A stretch of 64,000 bases of DNA from Halobacteriales archaeon QH_7_66_36 (GCA_003021175.1 PXQV01000010.1:124001-188000), one strand, 5' to 3'; positions 8,728 through 17,575 are shown, counted from the stretch's first letter. A program made the numbers and translations. Notes: generated by a model not told the origin, from the sequence alone.

Positions 8728-8934
8728 CTACCTGCGGTGCCACGCGACGTGGCCGAGGAACACGAGCCCGAGCCCCGCGACGATGCCGCCGACCGCGAGG
8801 ACGGCGGTGTCCGGGACCGGCAACCCCGCCAGCAGGAGGAGATAACGGCCGACCGCCGCCAATACGATCCCGGCAAGCACGGCGAGCGCGAGCAGCGCGC
8901 GTCCCTCCGAAAGCGGGCCGATCAGGTCGGTCAC
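8728..8934 (-). CDS. Small two-helix membrane protein
   Basis: About 68 residues from GTG 8934 (MTDLIGPLSEGRALL). Two hydrophobic segments (ALLALAVLAGIVLAAVGRYLLLL and TAVLAVGGIVAGLGLVFLG) are joined by a short Pro-containing loop, ending in a His/Arg tail. No family recognised. An in-frame start at 8991 would add 19 less convincing residues. It lies divergent to the PQQ-propeller lipoprotein gene. Confidence 0.5.
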   Translation of the reverse strand: MTDLIGPLSEGRALLALAVLAGIVLAAVGRYLLLLAGLPVPDTAVLAVGGIVAGLGLVFLGHVAWHRR

Positions 8935-9018
8935 GTCTACACCACCGACATGGACCAGCCTACGCCTTGTGGCTCTCCCCACCGAAGACACTTATCGGTG
9001 CGCGGTCGACCGACCCGT

Positions 9019-10191
9019 ATGTCCGAGCCCTCCCGCAGAGCCCTCCTCGCCGCGCTCGGTACGGCCGCGCTCGCCGGCTGTTCGACCGGGGACCCGCCCG
9101 GCGACACGGCGACCGATACCCCGACACCTGAGCCACCGGAGCCGCCGGCAGCGGTCGAGACCGACTGGCCCGCGCCGGCTTACGACGCGGGACTGAGCAA
9201 CGGGACGGCGGCGGCCGGCCCGGCGGAGCCGGTCGCGGAACTGTGGCGCGTCGAGGCCGACGCGCGCCTCTCCACCCCCGTCGTCGCCGGGAACACCCTC
9301 TACGTCGGCGGGACCGACGGTGTCGTCCGCGCGGTCGACGCGCGGACCGGCGACCGGCGATGGACAGAGTCCGTCGAGGAGGCGGCCGGCGCGCCGCGGG
9401 TCGTCGACGACCGGTTGTTCGTACCGACGGACGGGGCGCTCGTCGCGCTCGGTCCCGACGGCTCGGAGCAGTGGCGCGTCGAGACGCCCGACCGGACGGC
9501 GCTGCTGGCGACCGCCGACAGCGTCTACTGGCTCGCGGACCGGGAACCCCCCGTCGTCATCGCGCTCGCCCGCGACGGGAGCGAGCGGTGGCGGACCGAA
9601 CTGGGAGACCCGTGGGAGCCGCCGCTGTTCGCCGGCGCGGGCCGCGTGTTCGTCTCCAGCGGCCCGTACGACTCGCGGTTCTGGCAACTTGACCCCGACA
9701 CGGGCGAGCGCCTCGGCGACGCGCCCAGAAGTGGGCACGACTTCCCCGCAGAGCAGTTCGCCCGCGACGGGACGGTCTACGCCGCGGAGCCGTTCTTCGG
9801 GGCCGTCAGGGCGACCGATATCGATGGCGACGACGGCTGGAGTCAGGGGACCGCGCCCGCCGGCGGGGCTGGCGGCGGGCTGCTGGCCGGCGACGACGAG
9901 CGGGTCTACTACACCTCGAACGTTGACGACGAGCCGAACGTGTTCGCGCTGTCGGCGACCGACGGCGCGGTCGCGTGGACGGCCACCCTCGACGGCGTCG
10001 TGACCGGACGGCCGATGGCCGCGAGCGAGGCCGTGCTGGTGCCGACCGACGCGGGCGTCGTCTGTCTCGATCCCGACGACGGGACGCCGCTGTGGACCCG
10101 CACTGCGGGCTTCGGCGGACGGTTCGTCGTCGCCGACGACCTCGTGTTCGCGGCCCGCGATGGGACGGTGACGGCGTTCAGACCGCCCTGA
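9019..10191 (+). CDS. PQQ-like beta-propeller lipoprotein
   Basis: 390 residues. The N-terminus has twin Arg (SRRALLAALG) and a lipobox LAGC (Cys about 20), so it is probably Tat-exported and lipid-anchored. A Thr/Pro-rich linker follows (about 23-45), then repeated outer-membrane/PQQ blades such as VAGNTLYVGGTDGVVRAVDA, RVFVSSGPYDS and VVCLDPDDGTPLWTR. PQQ-like repeats in haloarchaeal lipoproteins rarely bind PQQ and probably act as extracellular binding or scaffold modules. The first in-frame ATG with a signal peptide is at 9019; upstream reading is not signal-like. Confidence 0.85.
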   Translation: MSEPSRRALLAALGTAALAGCSTGDPPGDTATDTPTPEPPEPPAAVETDWPAPAYDAGLSNGTAAAGPAEPVAELWRVEADARLSTPVVAGNTLYVGGTDGVVRAVDARTGDRRWTESVEEAAGAPRVVDDRLFVPTDGALVALGPDGSEQWRVETPDRTALLATADSVYWLADREPPVVIALARDGSERWRTELGDPWEPPLFAGAGRVFVSSGPYDSRFWQLDPDTGERLGDAPRSGHDFPAEQFARDGTVYAAEPFFGAVRATDIDGDDGWSQGTAPAGGAGGGLLAGDDERVYYTSNVDDEPNVFALSATDGAVAWTATLDGVVTGRPMAASEAVLVPTDAGVVCLDPDDGTPLWTRTAGFGGRFVVADDLVFAARDGTVTAFRPP

Positions 10192-10237
10192 CCGTCGTGG
10201 TATTCAGACAAGCATGAGGGTGATATCGGAACTCTTG

Positions 10238-10530
10238 CAACTACCTCGAAAGCCCCCGGCGGCTCGACTCCCGGGCCTCGCTACTTGACCGGTCTAGCAT
10301 CGCGGACGGGACTGAAAGGGGCGACGCGTCATCGGGCGGCTCCGCCGCCCGATTGCCCGAGGGAGCTTCGCTCCCTCGCTGCTGGCGGAAGGCGGCCGAC
10401 GCAAGGACCGCAGGCCGACGGCCGAGGACCGCAGCGAGGTCTGAGCGCGGCGGGGCCGCGCCCACGGTCCGAGGCGACTCCGTCGCCTCCGCTACCCCCG
10501 ACGCCAGCGAGTCGGGGCTTTCGAGGTGCC
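10238..10530 (+). repeat. Structured intergenic element (type A), one full copy with a partial inverted partner
   Basis: The full plus-strand copy runs from GGGACTGAAAGGGGC (about 10308) to GGGGCTTTCGAGGTGCC (about 10514-10530). Its interior has strong palindromes (CGGGCGGCTCCGCCGCCCG, GAGGGAGCTTCGCTCCCTC) and shares CTGGCGGAAGG.GGCCGACG and CCCCGACGCCAGCGAGTCGGGG with the left copy at 4.3 kb. A minus-strand fragment (CTACCTCGAAAGCCCCC at 10241) lies immediately left, so this was probably once a head-to-head pair. It occupies most of the gene-free stretch 10192-10622. Translations of it are low-complexity and not credible. Confidence 0.65.
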
Positions 10531-10622
10531 TCCAGCCGTCTCACGAGCAATTCAACCACTTCTCAACGGCACCCTGAGCGTCGGTCCACGCGCTTTTATT
10601 CGCGGGCGCGGAACGTCGGGTA

Positions 10623-11264
10623 ATGAGCAATCCACGCGTCGCGCTCGCGTGTCCGTCCTGTTCGCCGGACGCGCCGACCGCCCACGAGATACTGAAGGAG
10701 GCCGACCCCGCCACCGTCCGCTGTGGCGAGTGCGGCCACACGCACAAGGAATCGCTCCCCGACGACGAGACGGTCGAACGGCAGGTCGTCGTCTCGCAGG
10801 ACGGCGAGTCGTTCACCGCCGGACACGAGGCGGAGCCGGACGAACGGCTCGCGGTCGGCGACGAGTTCCTGCTCGACGCGCCCGAGGCGCTGATGCAGGT
10901 GCGGGTCACGTCGCTGGAGACGGCCGACGGTCGAGTCGAGGAAGCGACCGTCGAGCGCGTGGAGACGGTGTGGACGCGCGCGGTGGAGAACGTCACCGTC
11001 GACGTGACGCTCCATCCACAGGACGGCGGTCGCGAGGAAACCCGCTCGATCACGCTACAGGTGCCCGGCGACGAGCAGTTCATGATCGACGAGACGGTCG
11101 AGTACGGCGACGAGGAGTTCACCGTCGAGGGCATCGTCGTTCGCGACGACGCCGAGAGGTACGACCGCGAACAGTTCGACTACACGGGCGATTCGGCGCT
11201 CGCGAAGGACATCAAGCGGGTGTACGCTCGCGACGAGCAGACCACCGCGTGGTCGGCCTGGTAG
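10623..11264 (+). CDS. HVO_0476-family zinc-finger protein
   Basis: 213 residues. The N-terminal zinc ribbon has Cys pairs CPSC (10-13) and CGEC (34-37), followed by a mainly beta domain, acidic and regular. I recognise it as the haloarchaeal family named after Haloferax HVO_0476. Function not known. It is followed after 4 bases by the isoaspartate methyltransferase gene, and the two are probably one transcript. An AT-rich TTTTATTCGCGGG box lies about 20-27 bases before the ATG. Confidence 0.85.
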   Translation: MSNPRVALACPSCSPDAPTAHEILKEADPATVRCGECGHTHKESLPDDETVERQVVVSQDGESFTAGHEAEPDERLAVGDEFLLDAPEALMQVRVTSLETADGRVEEATVERVETVWTRAVENVTVDVTLHPQDGGREETRSITLQVPGDEQFMIDETVEYGDEEFTVEGIVVRDDAERYDREQFDYTGDSALAKDIKRVYARDEQTTAWSAW

Positions 11265-11268
11265 GCCA

Positions 11269-11892
11269 GTGACCGACCGGGCCGACGACCGCGAGCGCAT
11301 GATCGACCGGCTCCGGAGCCGCACCGACGCGGGCGACCGGGTGCTCGACGCGCTCGGCGCGGTGCCGCGCCACGAGTTCGTCCCCGAGTCGCGCCGGAGT
11401 GACGCGTACGCCGACCGGCCGCTCCCCATCGGCGAGGGACAAACCATCTCCGCGCCGCACATGGTCGCGGTCATGTGCGATCTGCTCGAGCTCGCGCCCG
11501 ACGACCGCGTGCTCGAAATCGGGACCGGCCGTGGCTACCACGCCGCCGTCACCGCCGAACTCTGCGAGGCGGTCTACTCCGTCGAGTACCACGACCGGCT
11601 GGCCCGCGCGGCACGCGAACGCGTCGCCGACCTTGGGTACGACGTCCACGTCTGCGCCGGCGACGGCCGCGAGGGGTGGCCCGAGCACGCTCCCTACGAC
11701 GCCTGCTATCTGGTCTGTGCCGCGGGAGAAGTTCCCGACGCGCTCTTCGAGCAGGTTCGGCCGGGGGGCGTCCTGCTCGCCCCGGTGGGCGACCGCGTCC
11801 AGCATCTCGTCCGATTCGTCGTCGGCGAGAGCGGGGTGCGCGAGCGGAGCGAACACGGCGGCGTCAGGTTCGTGCCGCTGCTGGGCGAGTAG
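11269..11892 (+). CDS. pcm: Protein-L-isoaspartate O-methyltransferase
   Basis: 207 residues with a GTG start. PCMT signature: LGAVPRHEFVPES, GEGQTISAPHMVAVM (substrate/SAM loop), the SAM-binding VLEIGTGRGYHAAVTAE (motif I, about 83-99), and PGGVLLAPVG near the C-terminus. It methylates isoaspartyl residues of aged proteins in the cytoplasm, starting their repair. The C-terminal region after about 185 is shorter than in many bacterial Pcm proteins. Co-oriented and almost contiguous with the zinc-finger gene. Confidence 0.92.
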   Translation: MTDRADDRERMIDRLRSRTDAGDRVLDALGAVPRHEFVPESRRSDAYADRPLPIGEGQTISAPHMVAVMCDLLELAPDDRVLEIGTGRGYHAAVTAELCEAVYSVEYHDRLARAARERVADLGYDVHVCAGDGREGWPEHAPYDACYLVCAAGEVPDALFEQVRPGGVLLAPVGDRVQHLVRFVVGESGVRERSEHGGVRFVPLLGE

Positions 11893-11916
11893 CGCGCGAT
11901 AGCGCCGGCTGTTAGT

Positions 11917-12555
11917 TCAGTCGAACAGCCCCGTCACGTCGTCCTCGCGTGCCTGCCGTCGCTCGACGTGGGACCCGAGCCGCTGGACGACGATGTCGCG
12001 GCGAGTCCCGTCGTCTGTCTCCTGCTCGGCACCCCTGAGAAAGTCGAGGACGAACGTGACGAACGGACTGCCGACCTCGTCGTCGGCGAGATCGGTGAGC
12101 GCGTACGACGCGCCGGCGTCGAGGACGGCCGCGTCGTGGCCGGTCGCGCCCGCGACGAGCGGTGCCGCGACCGCCGCAGCGGGATACGTGAGATCCGACA
12201 ACGACGGACGGTCGCTGTGGCGTTCGAGCGACGGCGGAGTACGACCGGTGACCGCGTCGAAGTCGTCGCGGCAGTTGCGGAGCCACGCACGGACAGGGTC
12301 GAGATCGATACCGCGCGAATCGACGCCGTCGAGATACCCGAGCGCGCTCTCGGCGAGTCCCTGTGCGCCCTCGCGGTTCCCGTCCGTCCCGTGGTGGGCC
12401 GCGGCGGCGTACTGGATGAGTCCCTGCAGGAAGTCGCGTTCCTCCCCCGTCGCATCGCGGTACGGCGGCTCCCACGCGTCGTGGGCGGCGTGATAGTGAC
12501 CGGCGTTGAAGACGGCCGCGCCCGCCCGAAGCCGGGCATCGAGGGGGACATCCAT
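11917..12555 (-). CDS. DUF309 domain-containing protein
   Basis: 212 residues. The N-terminal half carries the DUF309 helical signature FNAGHYHAAHDAWE (16-29) and ERDFLQGLIQYAAAAHH (39-55). The conserved His/Trp/Glu residues suggest a metal- or nucleotide-binding helical bundle, but no activity is established. The C-terminal half is acidic and unassigned. It converges on pcm. Confidence 0.8.
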   Translation of the reverse strand: MDVPLDARLRAGAAVFNAGHYHAAHDAWEPPYRDATGEERDFLQGLIQYAAAAHHGTDGNREGAQGLAESALGYLDGVDSRGIDLDPVRAWLRNCRDDFDAVTGRTPPSLERHSDRPSLSDLTYPAAAVAAPLVAGATGHDAAVLDAGASYALTDLADDEVGSPFVTFVLDFLRGAEQETDDGTRRDIVVQRLGSHVERRQAREDDVTGLFD

Positions 12556-12621
12556 ACCGGCGGGACGCCGTCGAGATGGAAAAGTTCGTCCCGGAACCCC
12601 CGGCCGGACGGGGACGCGCCG

Positions 12622-12843
12622 TCAGTCTCGGACGACGACCAGATAGTAGACGAGGAAGACGACGAGGAACCCGACCAGCGAGAGGAAGAAGGAGGCGGCG
12701 GCCACGACGCCGCCCCACAGCAGCCCGCTCTCGCCGCGGCTCTCGGCGTTCCGATACGTGAAGTAGCCGACGACGACGACGGCCACGGCGAGGTTGAGGA
12801 GGAAGTACTCGATACTCAACTCCGGGATAGCCTGAATTGACAT
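12622..12843 (-). CDS. Small membrane protein with two helices (start overlaps mobile-element end)
   Basis: 73 residues: FLLNLAVAVVVVGYF (helix 1), a short loop with YRNAESRGESG, and a long second hydrophobic segment through SFFLSLVGFLVVFLVYYLVVV. Family unknown. The predicted ATG (12843) and its good ribosome-binding sequence GGGGAGG sit inside what looks like the conserved right end of a TnpB-type element (CCCGGGGAGGATGTCA). The native start may therefore have been replaced or shortened by the insertion. Confidence 0.6.
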   Translation of the reverse strand: MSIQAIPELSIEYFLLNLAVAVVVVGYFTYRNAESRGESGLLWGGVVAAASFFLSLVGFLVVFLVYYLVVVRD

Positions 12844-13365
12844 CCTCCCCGGGCTAAAGCGCGAGGATTCCCCGAAGGGGAGGTCAAGGTTGCGCGTTTC
12901 CTCGGCCCTCAAGTACGCTTTCGCGTGGGGCGTTCGACGGGTGCCGTCCGGTTACGACCCCGGATGTGCGTTCCAGCGCGTATAGCCGCGTCAAAGCGGC
13001 CTTCCGTCCCGGACGCGCCGGGTGTTTCGACGCGACGAATACCGTTCGTCGCTCCACGGCGGGGTATTCAGCCCGCACGGTACCGCCATTCGCGTCCGAC
13101 CCGTGGGGGGAGGGGGACGTGGCGGAGTGGTTCGGAGTCGGCTCCGGATTTCTTCCCACGAGAGAAGTCAGAGCGAGGCTCTGGTGCGGTCGAAGACCGC
13201 GTTTCTCGACGTGGAAACTCCGGTAGGCCACCGTATGAGTGCGAGTGGCATGAACGTGTCGGAGTCATCCCCGTCCCCAGAACGCGAAGCGTTCTGGTGT
13301 GCGAACGAGACGCGAAGCGTCTCGTCAACGCCGTGAACGACGGGGCTTTCTCCTTACACTTCCGT
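12838..13365 (-). mobile_element. Remnant of an IS200/IS605-like (IS1341-type, TnpB) element
   Basis: On the minus strand the end at 12838-12880 reads GGGGAATCCTCGCGCTTTAGCCCGGGGAGGATGTC in segments: a GAATCCTCGCG stem part and CCCGGGGAGGATGTC. This resembles right ends of haloarchaeal TnpB-only elements, where the omega/reRNA scaffold ends. Two hairpins (CAGAACGCGAAGCGTTCTG and GAGACGCGAAGCGTCTC, about 13278-13324) and GACGGGGCTTTCTCC at about 13341 may belong to the other end or to a second nested copy. No tnpB coding frame survives. The assignment rests on remembered end sequences and is tentative. Confidence 0.4.
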
Positions 13366-13453
13366 AACACGGCCGCGCTTCGACGGATCGCCACTTCAGG
13401 CTGCTGGCCGGCACCGTCACAGAATCGAGAGACGCACCGCTCACCGTGTTGAA

Positions 13454-13526
13454 CGTCCGGTCAGCGATTTGAACGCTGGTCCCTGGCTCCGCAAGCCAAG
13501 AGGATAGTCCACTACCCTAACCGGAC
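13454..13526 (-). tRNA. tRNA-Arg (anticodon GCG)
   Basis: A 73-nt cloverleaf on the minus strand. The acceptor stem GTCCGGT/ACCGGAC is perfect. The D arm is GGGTAGTGGACTATCCT. The anticodon stem TTGGC/GCCAG has loop TTGCGGA (anticodon GCG at 13490-13492, reading CGC Arg codons). The variable loop is GGAC, the T arm is CAGCG/CGCTG with TTCAAAT, and the discriminator is G. CCA is not encoded and there is no intron. It is the only tRNA I found in the window. It lies beside mobile-element debris, a common insertion neighbourhood. Confidence 0.95.
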
Positions 13527-13687
13527 TGACTCAGGGTAGCCCAGTCCCGAGTAAAGGGGTTACGGTTCGGATCACACCGAGAGTTGAAGTACCAAGGCGC
13601 GGCCACGCGGCGTATGCCGAACACATCGGACGGTCGACCGCGCCAACGACAACCCTTAATCGGAGCCACGCCGTGCCACCGATAGTA

Positions 13688-15115
13688 ATGAGCGACATCG
13701 AGGCGGTCCACGAGGATCTCGACGCCGACGTCTCGCTGGAGGAGTTCCGCGAGGCGGTCGAGGCCAAGGTCGAGCAGATGGGTGGGCTCGCAGACGAGGA
13801 GACGGCTGCGATGCTCATCGCTCACGAGCTCACCGAAGGGGAGGTCGAAGGTATCGCCGACATCGAACCCGGGATGGAGGAGGTGAAGTTCCTCGCGAAG
13901 GTGCTGTCGGTCGGCGAGGTGCGAACCTTCGAGCGCGACGGCGAGGACGAGGACGGACGGGTGTGTAACATCGAGGTGGCCGACGAGACGGGTCGCGTAC
14001 GCGTCGCGCTGTGGGACGACGACGCCGCGGCGGCACAGGAGGAACTCGACGCCGGACAGGTGCTCCGGGTCGCTGGGCGACCGAAGGAAGGCTACAACGG
14101 ACTGGAGGTGAGCGCCGACCGCGTCGAGGGGGACGCGGAGGCGACAGTCGATGTGGACGTGGGCGACGACTCGAACATCGACGCGCTCACCATCGGCCAG
14201 TCGGACGTGAATCTCGTCGGGCGCGTGCTCGGCACGGACGAGGTGCGCACCTTCGACCGCGACGACGGCAGCGAGGGTCGCGTGGCGAATCTGACGCTGG
14301 GCGACGAGACGGGTCGCGTGCGCGTCACGCTGTGGGACGAGCGCGCCGACCGCGCGACGGAGCTCGCGGAGGGGGTCTCCGTCGAGGTGATCGACGGCTA
14401 CGTCCGCGAGCGCGACGGGTCGCTCGAACTCCACGTCGGCGACCGGGGCGCGGTCGAGGAGCTGGACGAGGAAGTGACGTTCGTGCCGGAGACGACCGAC
14501 ATCGACGGCGTCGAAATCGGCGAGCAGGTGGACATCGCGGGCGTCGTCCGCTCGGCGGACCCGAAGCGAACGTTCGACCGTGACGACGGCAGCGAGGGGC
14601 AGGTGCGCAACGTTCGTGTGCAAGACGGCTCAGGCGACATCCGGGTCGCGCTGTGGGGCGACAAGGCGGATCTGGACATCGCGCCCGGCGACGAGATACT
14701 GTGTGCGGACGTGGAGATACAGGACGGCTGGCAGGACGAACTGGAGGCGTCGGCCGGGTGGCGCGCGACCGTCTCGCCGCTCGACGACGGGACGACGGCG
14801 GCAGCCGACGAGGCCAGCGCGGACGACGAGCCGAGCGAACAGAGCCTCGGCGCGTTCGCCGACGACAGAGGTGACGGGGACGACGGCACGACCACCAGCG
14901 GGAGCGACACGACGACCGACGCCGGGGGCGACACGGCGACGACGGGGACCCGTGAGTTCACCGGAACGGTCGTCCAGACGGACGACCCGGTCATGCTGGA
15001 CGACGGCGAGGAGGCCGTGACCGTCGCGACGAGCGAGGAGGTCCGACTCGGACAGGAGGTGACTGTTCGCGGCGAGATGCGCGACGGCACGCTCCACGCG
15101 GAGGAGCTGTTCTGA
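13688..15115 (+). CDS. rpaC: RpaC-like single-stranded-DNA-binding protein with OB folds
   Basis: 475 residues. An N-terminal helical region (about 1-65) is followed by three OB folds with a repeated pattern, VRTF(E/D)RD..EGRV.N(I/L)...DETGRVRV.LWD (about 75-130, 175-235 and 285-345). Then come a long Asp/Glu/Ser/Thr linker (about 385-430) and a short C-terminal OB-like strand set. It matches the haloarchaeal RPA type called RpaC in Haloferax, a ssDNA binder in replication and repair. ATG 13688 is preceded by ACCCTTAATCGG, a plausible TATA region. An in-frame codon 15 bases upstream is less likely as start. Confidence 0.85.
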   Translation: MSDIEAVHEDLDADVSLEEFREAVEAKVEQMGGLADEETAAMLIAHELTEGEVEGIADIEPGMEEVKFLAKVLSVGEVRTFERDGEDEDGRVCNIEVADETGRVRVALWDDDAAAAQEELDAGQVLRVAGRPKEGYNGLEVSADRVEGDAEATVDVDVGDDSNIDALTIGQSDVNLVGRVLGTDEVRTFDRDDGSEGRVANLTLGDETGRVRVTLWDERADRATELAEGVSVEVIDGYVRERDGSLELHVGDRGAVEELDEEVTFVPETTDIDGVEIGEQVDIAGVVRSADPKRTFDRDDGSEGQVRNVRVQDGSGDIRVALWGDKADLDIAPGDEILCADVEIQDGWQDELEASAGWRATVSPLDDGTTAAADEASADDEPSEQSLGAFADDRGDGDDGTTTSGSDTTTDAGGDTATTGTREFTGTVVQTDDPVMLDDGEEAVTVATSEEVRLGQEVTVRGEMRDGTLHAEELF

Positions 15116-15117
15116 CC

Positions 15118-15837
15118 ATGCGGCTCGACGAGCTATCGTGGACCGACGCCCGCGACGCCGACGCCGACCTCGCGCTCCTCCCGGTCGGCAGCACCGAACA
15201 GCACGGGCCACACGCCCCGCTCGGGGTCGACGTGTTCTCGGCGACGGCCATCGCAGAGGCCGGCGCCGAGGCGTACGACGGTGCGGCCGTCGTCGCGCCG
15301 ACGATCCCGGTCGGCGTCGCCGAGGAACACCGCGCGTTCGACGGCACGATGTGGGTCGGCGAGGACGCCTTCCGCGCGTACGTCGGCGGCAGCCTCCGCT
15401 CGCTGGCCGACACGTTCGACCGGGTCGTCGTCGTTAACGGCCACGGCGGGAACACGAACGCGCTCCGCGAGGTGTGCGCCCGCGTCACCCGCGACGGCGA
15501 CGGCTACGCCGTCCCGTTCACGTGGTTCGACGTGGTCGACCCGGACGTGCCGTTGGGCCACGGCGGCCCGGTCGAGACGGCGCTCATGCTCCACTGTCGG
15601 CCTGACCTCGTGCGAGAAGAGCGGTTCGACGAGGCCGCAGACGGGATGGGAATCGCGTTCGGCGAGTTCGTCGCCGGGACGAATCTCGCGTACGACTTCG
15701 ACGAGTTCTCCGAGAGCGGCAACCTCGGCGACCCGAACGAGGCGAGTGCCGCGCTCGGCGAGGAACTGCTCGACGAGGCGGCCGCGGCACTGGCGGATGT
15801 GATGGACGCGGTGAAAGCGCGGGAACTGCAGTCGTAG
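15118..15837 (+). CDS. Creatininase-family amidohydrolase, possibly ArfB-type formamide hydrolase
   Basis: 239 residues. Creatininase fold shown by LLPVGSTEQHGPHAPLGVD (metal-binding Glu/His/Asp, about 21-39), VVVNGHGGNTNAL (about 104-116) and GHGGPVETALMLHCRP. Archaeal members include ArfB, which deformylates an intermediate of riboflavin and F420 synthesis. That is a reasonable guess here but not proven by context. It follows the SSB gene after 2 bases, so both are likely on one transcript. Confidence 0.8.
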   Translation: MRLDELSWTDARDADADLALLPVGSTEQHGPHAPLGVDVFSATAIAEAGAEAYDGAAVVAPTIPVGVAEEHRAFDGTMWVGEDAFRAYVGGSLRSLADTFDRVVVVNGHGGNTNALREVCARVTRDGDGYAVPFTWFDVVDPDVPLGHGGPVETALMLHCRPDLVREERFDEAADGMGIAFGEFVAGTNLAYDFDEFSESGNLGDPNEASAALGEELLDEAAAALADVMDAVKARELQS

Positions 15838-15845
15838 CGCGGGAG

Positions 15846-16283
15846 CTACGCTTCGGCCTCGTCCGCGCTCTCGGCGTCGTCGGCGCTGGTTTCTTCGGTG
15901 GCGTCCTCCAGACTCCCGCGGAGTCCGGGCAGCGTGGAGGCGAGTTCGGCGGCCTGCTCGTGGGCCGCGTCGACGTCGCCGAGCAGCGCCTCCAGTTCCT
16001 CCAGTTCGGCTTCTAGGTCGTCGCCGTCCTCGAAGGCGTCGGCGCGCTGGGCGATGACGAACTGCTTCTTCGCCTCGCGCAGTTCGGCGGCGGCGTCGCC
16101 GGTGTCGAGCGCACCCTTCAGCGCGTTCATGACGCCCAGCGTGTTGTCCGCCTCGGCGTCCCAGATGTCGTCCGTGTCCGGGAGTTCCGCGCGGGCGGCC
16201 GCGATTGCTTCCTCGACCTCGGTGCGCATCTCCGAGGCCGCCTCGCCGAACAGTTCGTCGTCGTCGAACGTGGACTGACTCAT
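15846..16283 (-). CDS. DUF5790-family acidic helical protein
   Basis: 145 residues, strongly acidic and almost wholly helical. Begins MSQSTFDDDELFGEAASEMR, with coiled-coil-like stretches (AELREAKKQFVIAQRADAFEDGDDLEAELEELEALL in part) and an Asp/Glu/Ala-rich tail. Haloarchaea-specific family with no known role. TATATAAAC about 25 bases upstream of the ATG (16305-16315 on the minus strand) is a clear TATA box. Confidence 0.8.
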   Translation of the reverse strand: MSQSTFDDDELFGEAASEMRTEVEEAIAAARAELPDTDDIWDAEADNTLGVMNALKGALDTGDAAAELREAKKQFVIAQRADAFEDGDDLEAELEELEALLGDVDAAHEQAAELASTLPGLRGSLEDATEETSADDAESADEAEA

Positions 16284-16301
16284 GTGTTCCCATTTGTCGG
16301 C

Positions 16302-16316
16302 CAGCAGTATATAAAC
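16302..16316 (-). promoter_or_regulatory. TATA box upstream of the DUF5790 gene
   Basis: CGTTTATATACT on the minus strand, about 25-28 bases before ATG 16283; a good haloarchaeal TATA element at leaderless distance. Confidence 0.55.
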
Positions 16317-16396
16317 GAGCCCGAAAGTGGAAGTGAAACTGTTCGCACGCTGATGGGCACTCGGGCCCCTCCCGAGTGTGCTGCTGCGTCCGGTTT

Positions 16397-16741
16397 CTAC
16401 TCGTCTATGTCGGCGACGCGCATCAGCGGATAGCCGTCGACCATCCGCATCTCCGTCTGCACCGTCACGCCCTCGTAGTCGATGTGCATGTCCACGTCCA
16501 TCAGCGCGCCCGTGAGTTCAGTGTACCCCTCGTCGTGGCCGATGGCGTCGCGCACGCGGTCCTCGTGAATCTCGACGGTCACGCGCTCGCAGTACGGCTG
16601 ATTCTCGATGGCCTCCGTCATCGCAGTCTCCAGCGAGTCGGTCGAGCCGGGGGCGACTGGCGTCCCCGCGAACTGGTGGTAGAGGCTACCGAACTTTACG
16701 CCGGCTTCGAAGCAGGCCGCCTGCGGGTCGGTCGGGTCCAT
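16397..16741 (-). CDS. mptD: Archaeal dihydroneopterin aldolase (MptD)-family protein
   Basis: 114 residues. CFEAGVKFGSLYHQFAGTPV near residues 9-28 and ENQPYCERVTVEI resemble the archaeal MptD family (7,8-dihydroneopterin aldolase), which makes 6-hydroxymethyl-dihydropterin for the pterin cofactor pathway. The length agrees with the family. It shares a short divergent promoter region with azf. I am fairly confident of the family and less of substrate specificity. Confidence 0.75.
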   Translation of the reverse strand: MDPTDPQAACFEAGVKFGSLYHQFAGTPVAPGSTDSLETAMTEAIENQPYCERVTVEIHEDRVRDAIGHDEGYTELTGALMDVDMHIDYEGVTVQTEMRMVDGYPLMRVADIDE

Positions 16742-16807
16742 ACCCGTGCATGGAGGTCAAACGGCATGAACCGGACGTTTCTTATCTCGGAGCCGCGACC
16801 CGTCGGT

Positions 16808-17575
16808 ATGGACGAGCCCGTCCTGTTGACCGGGGCCGGGGGCCGGGTCGGCGGGGCCATCCTCGACGGACTCGCGGACGACTACGACTGGCGACTGCTG
16901 TTCCACAGCGAACCCGCCGAGGAACCCGCCCACGAGTATCTCGTCGGCGACGTGGTCGACGCCGACCTGATGCGCGAGGCCTGCCAAGGGGTCGACGCCG
17001 TCGTCCACCTCGCCGGCGACCCGCGCCCCGACGCGCCGTGGGACTCCGTGCTCGAAAACAACATCCACGGGACGAAGGTGCTGTACGACGCCGCCATCGA
17101 CGCCGGCGTCGACCGGCTGGTCTACGCCTCCTCGAACCACGCCGTCGGCCACTTCGAGACGGAGCGAAGGCCCGACCTCTACCGCGCGGACGACGATTTC
17201 CGGCTCGACGGGACGGAACTGCCCCAGCCCGGCAACTTTTACGGCGTCTCGAAGGCCGCCGGCGAGACGCTCGGCCGCTTCTACCACGACGAGTACGGCG
17301 TCTCGGTGTGCAACATCCGCATCGGCAATCTCACCGAGGGCCACCCACCTATCGACTACGAGCGCGGGCAGGCGATGTGGCTCTCCCACCGCGACTGTGC
17401 GCATCTCCACGACAGAGCCCTGCAGGCGGAGTACGACCGCGAAATCGTCTACGGCATCTCCGACAACGACCGGAAGTACTACTCGCTGGAACGCGCGAAG
17501 GATGTGTTAGGCTACGAGCCACGGGACAACTCCGCGCACTTCGACGGGGAGGAGCGGGTCGCTGACGACGATTGA
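16808..17575 (+). CDS. azf: NAD-dependent glucose-6-phosphate dehydrogenase (Azf type), extended SDR
   Basis: 255 residues. Rossmann motif LTGAGGRVGGAILDGL (6-21), active-site region YASSNHAVG, and the YxxxK pair in NFYGVSKAAGETLGRFYHD. The overall pattern (HLAGDPRPDAPWDSVL, VYGISDNDRKYYS) matches the haloarchaeal enzyme Azf, which oxidises glucose 6-phosphate with NAD and resembles uronate dehydrogenases. It feeds the oxidative pentose-phosphate route in Haloferax. Start at ATG 16808; upstream frame extension is antisense to mptD. GC falls sharply right after the stop. Confidence 0.85.
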   Translation: MDEPVLLTGAGGRVGGAILDGLADDYDWRLLFHSEPAEEPAHEYLVGDVVDADLMREACQGVDAVVHLAGDPRPDAPWDSVLENNIHGTKVLYDAAIDAGVDRLVYASSNHAVGHFETERRPDLYRADDDFRLDGTELPQPGNFYGVSKAAGETLGRFYHDEYGVSVCNIRIGNLTEGHPPIDYERGQAMWLSHRDCAHLHDRALQAEYDREIVYGISDNDRKYYSLERAKDVLGYEPRDNSAHFDGEERVADDD

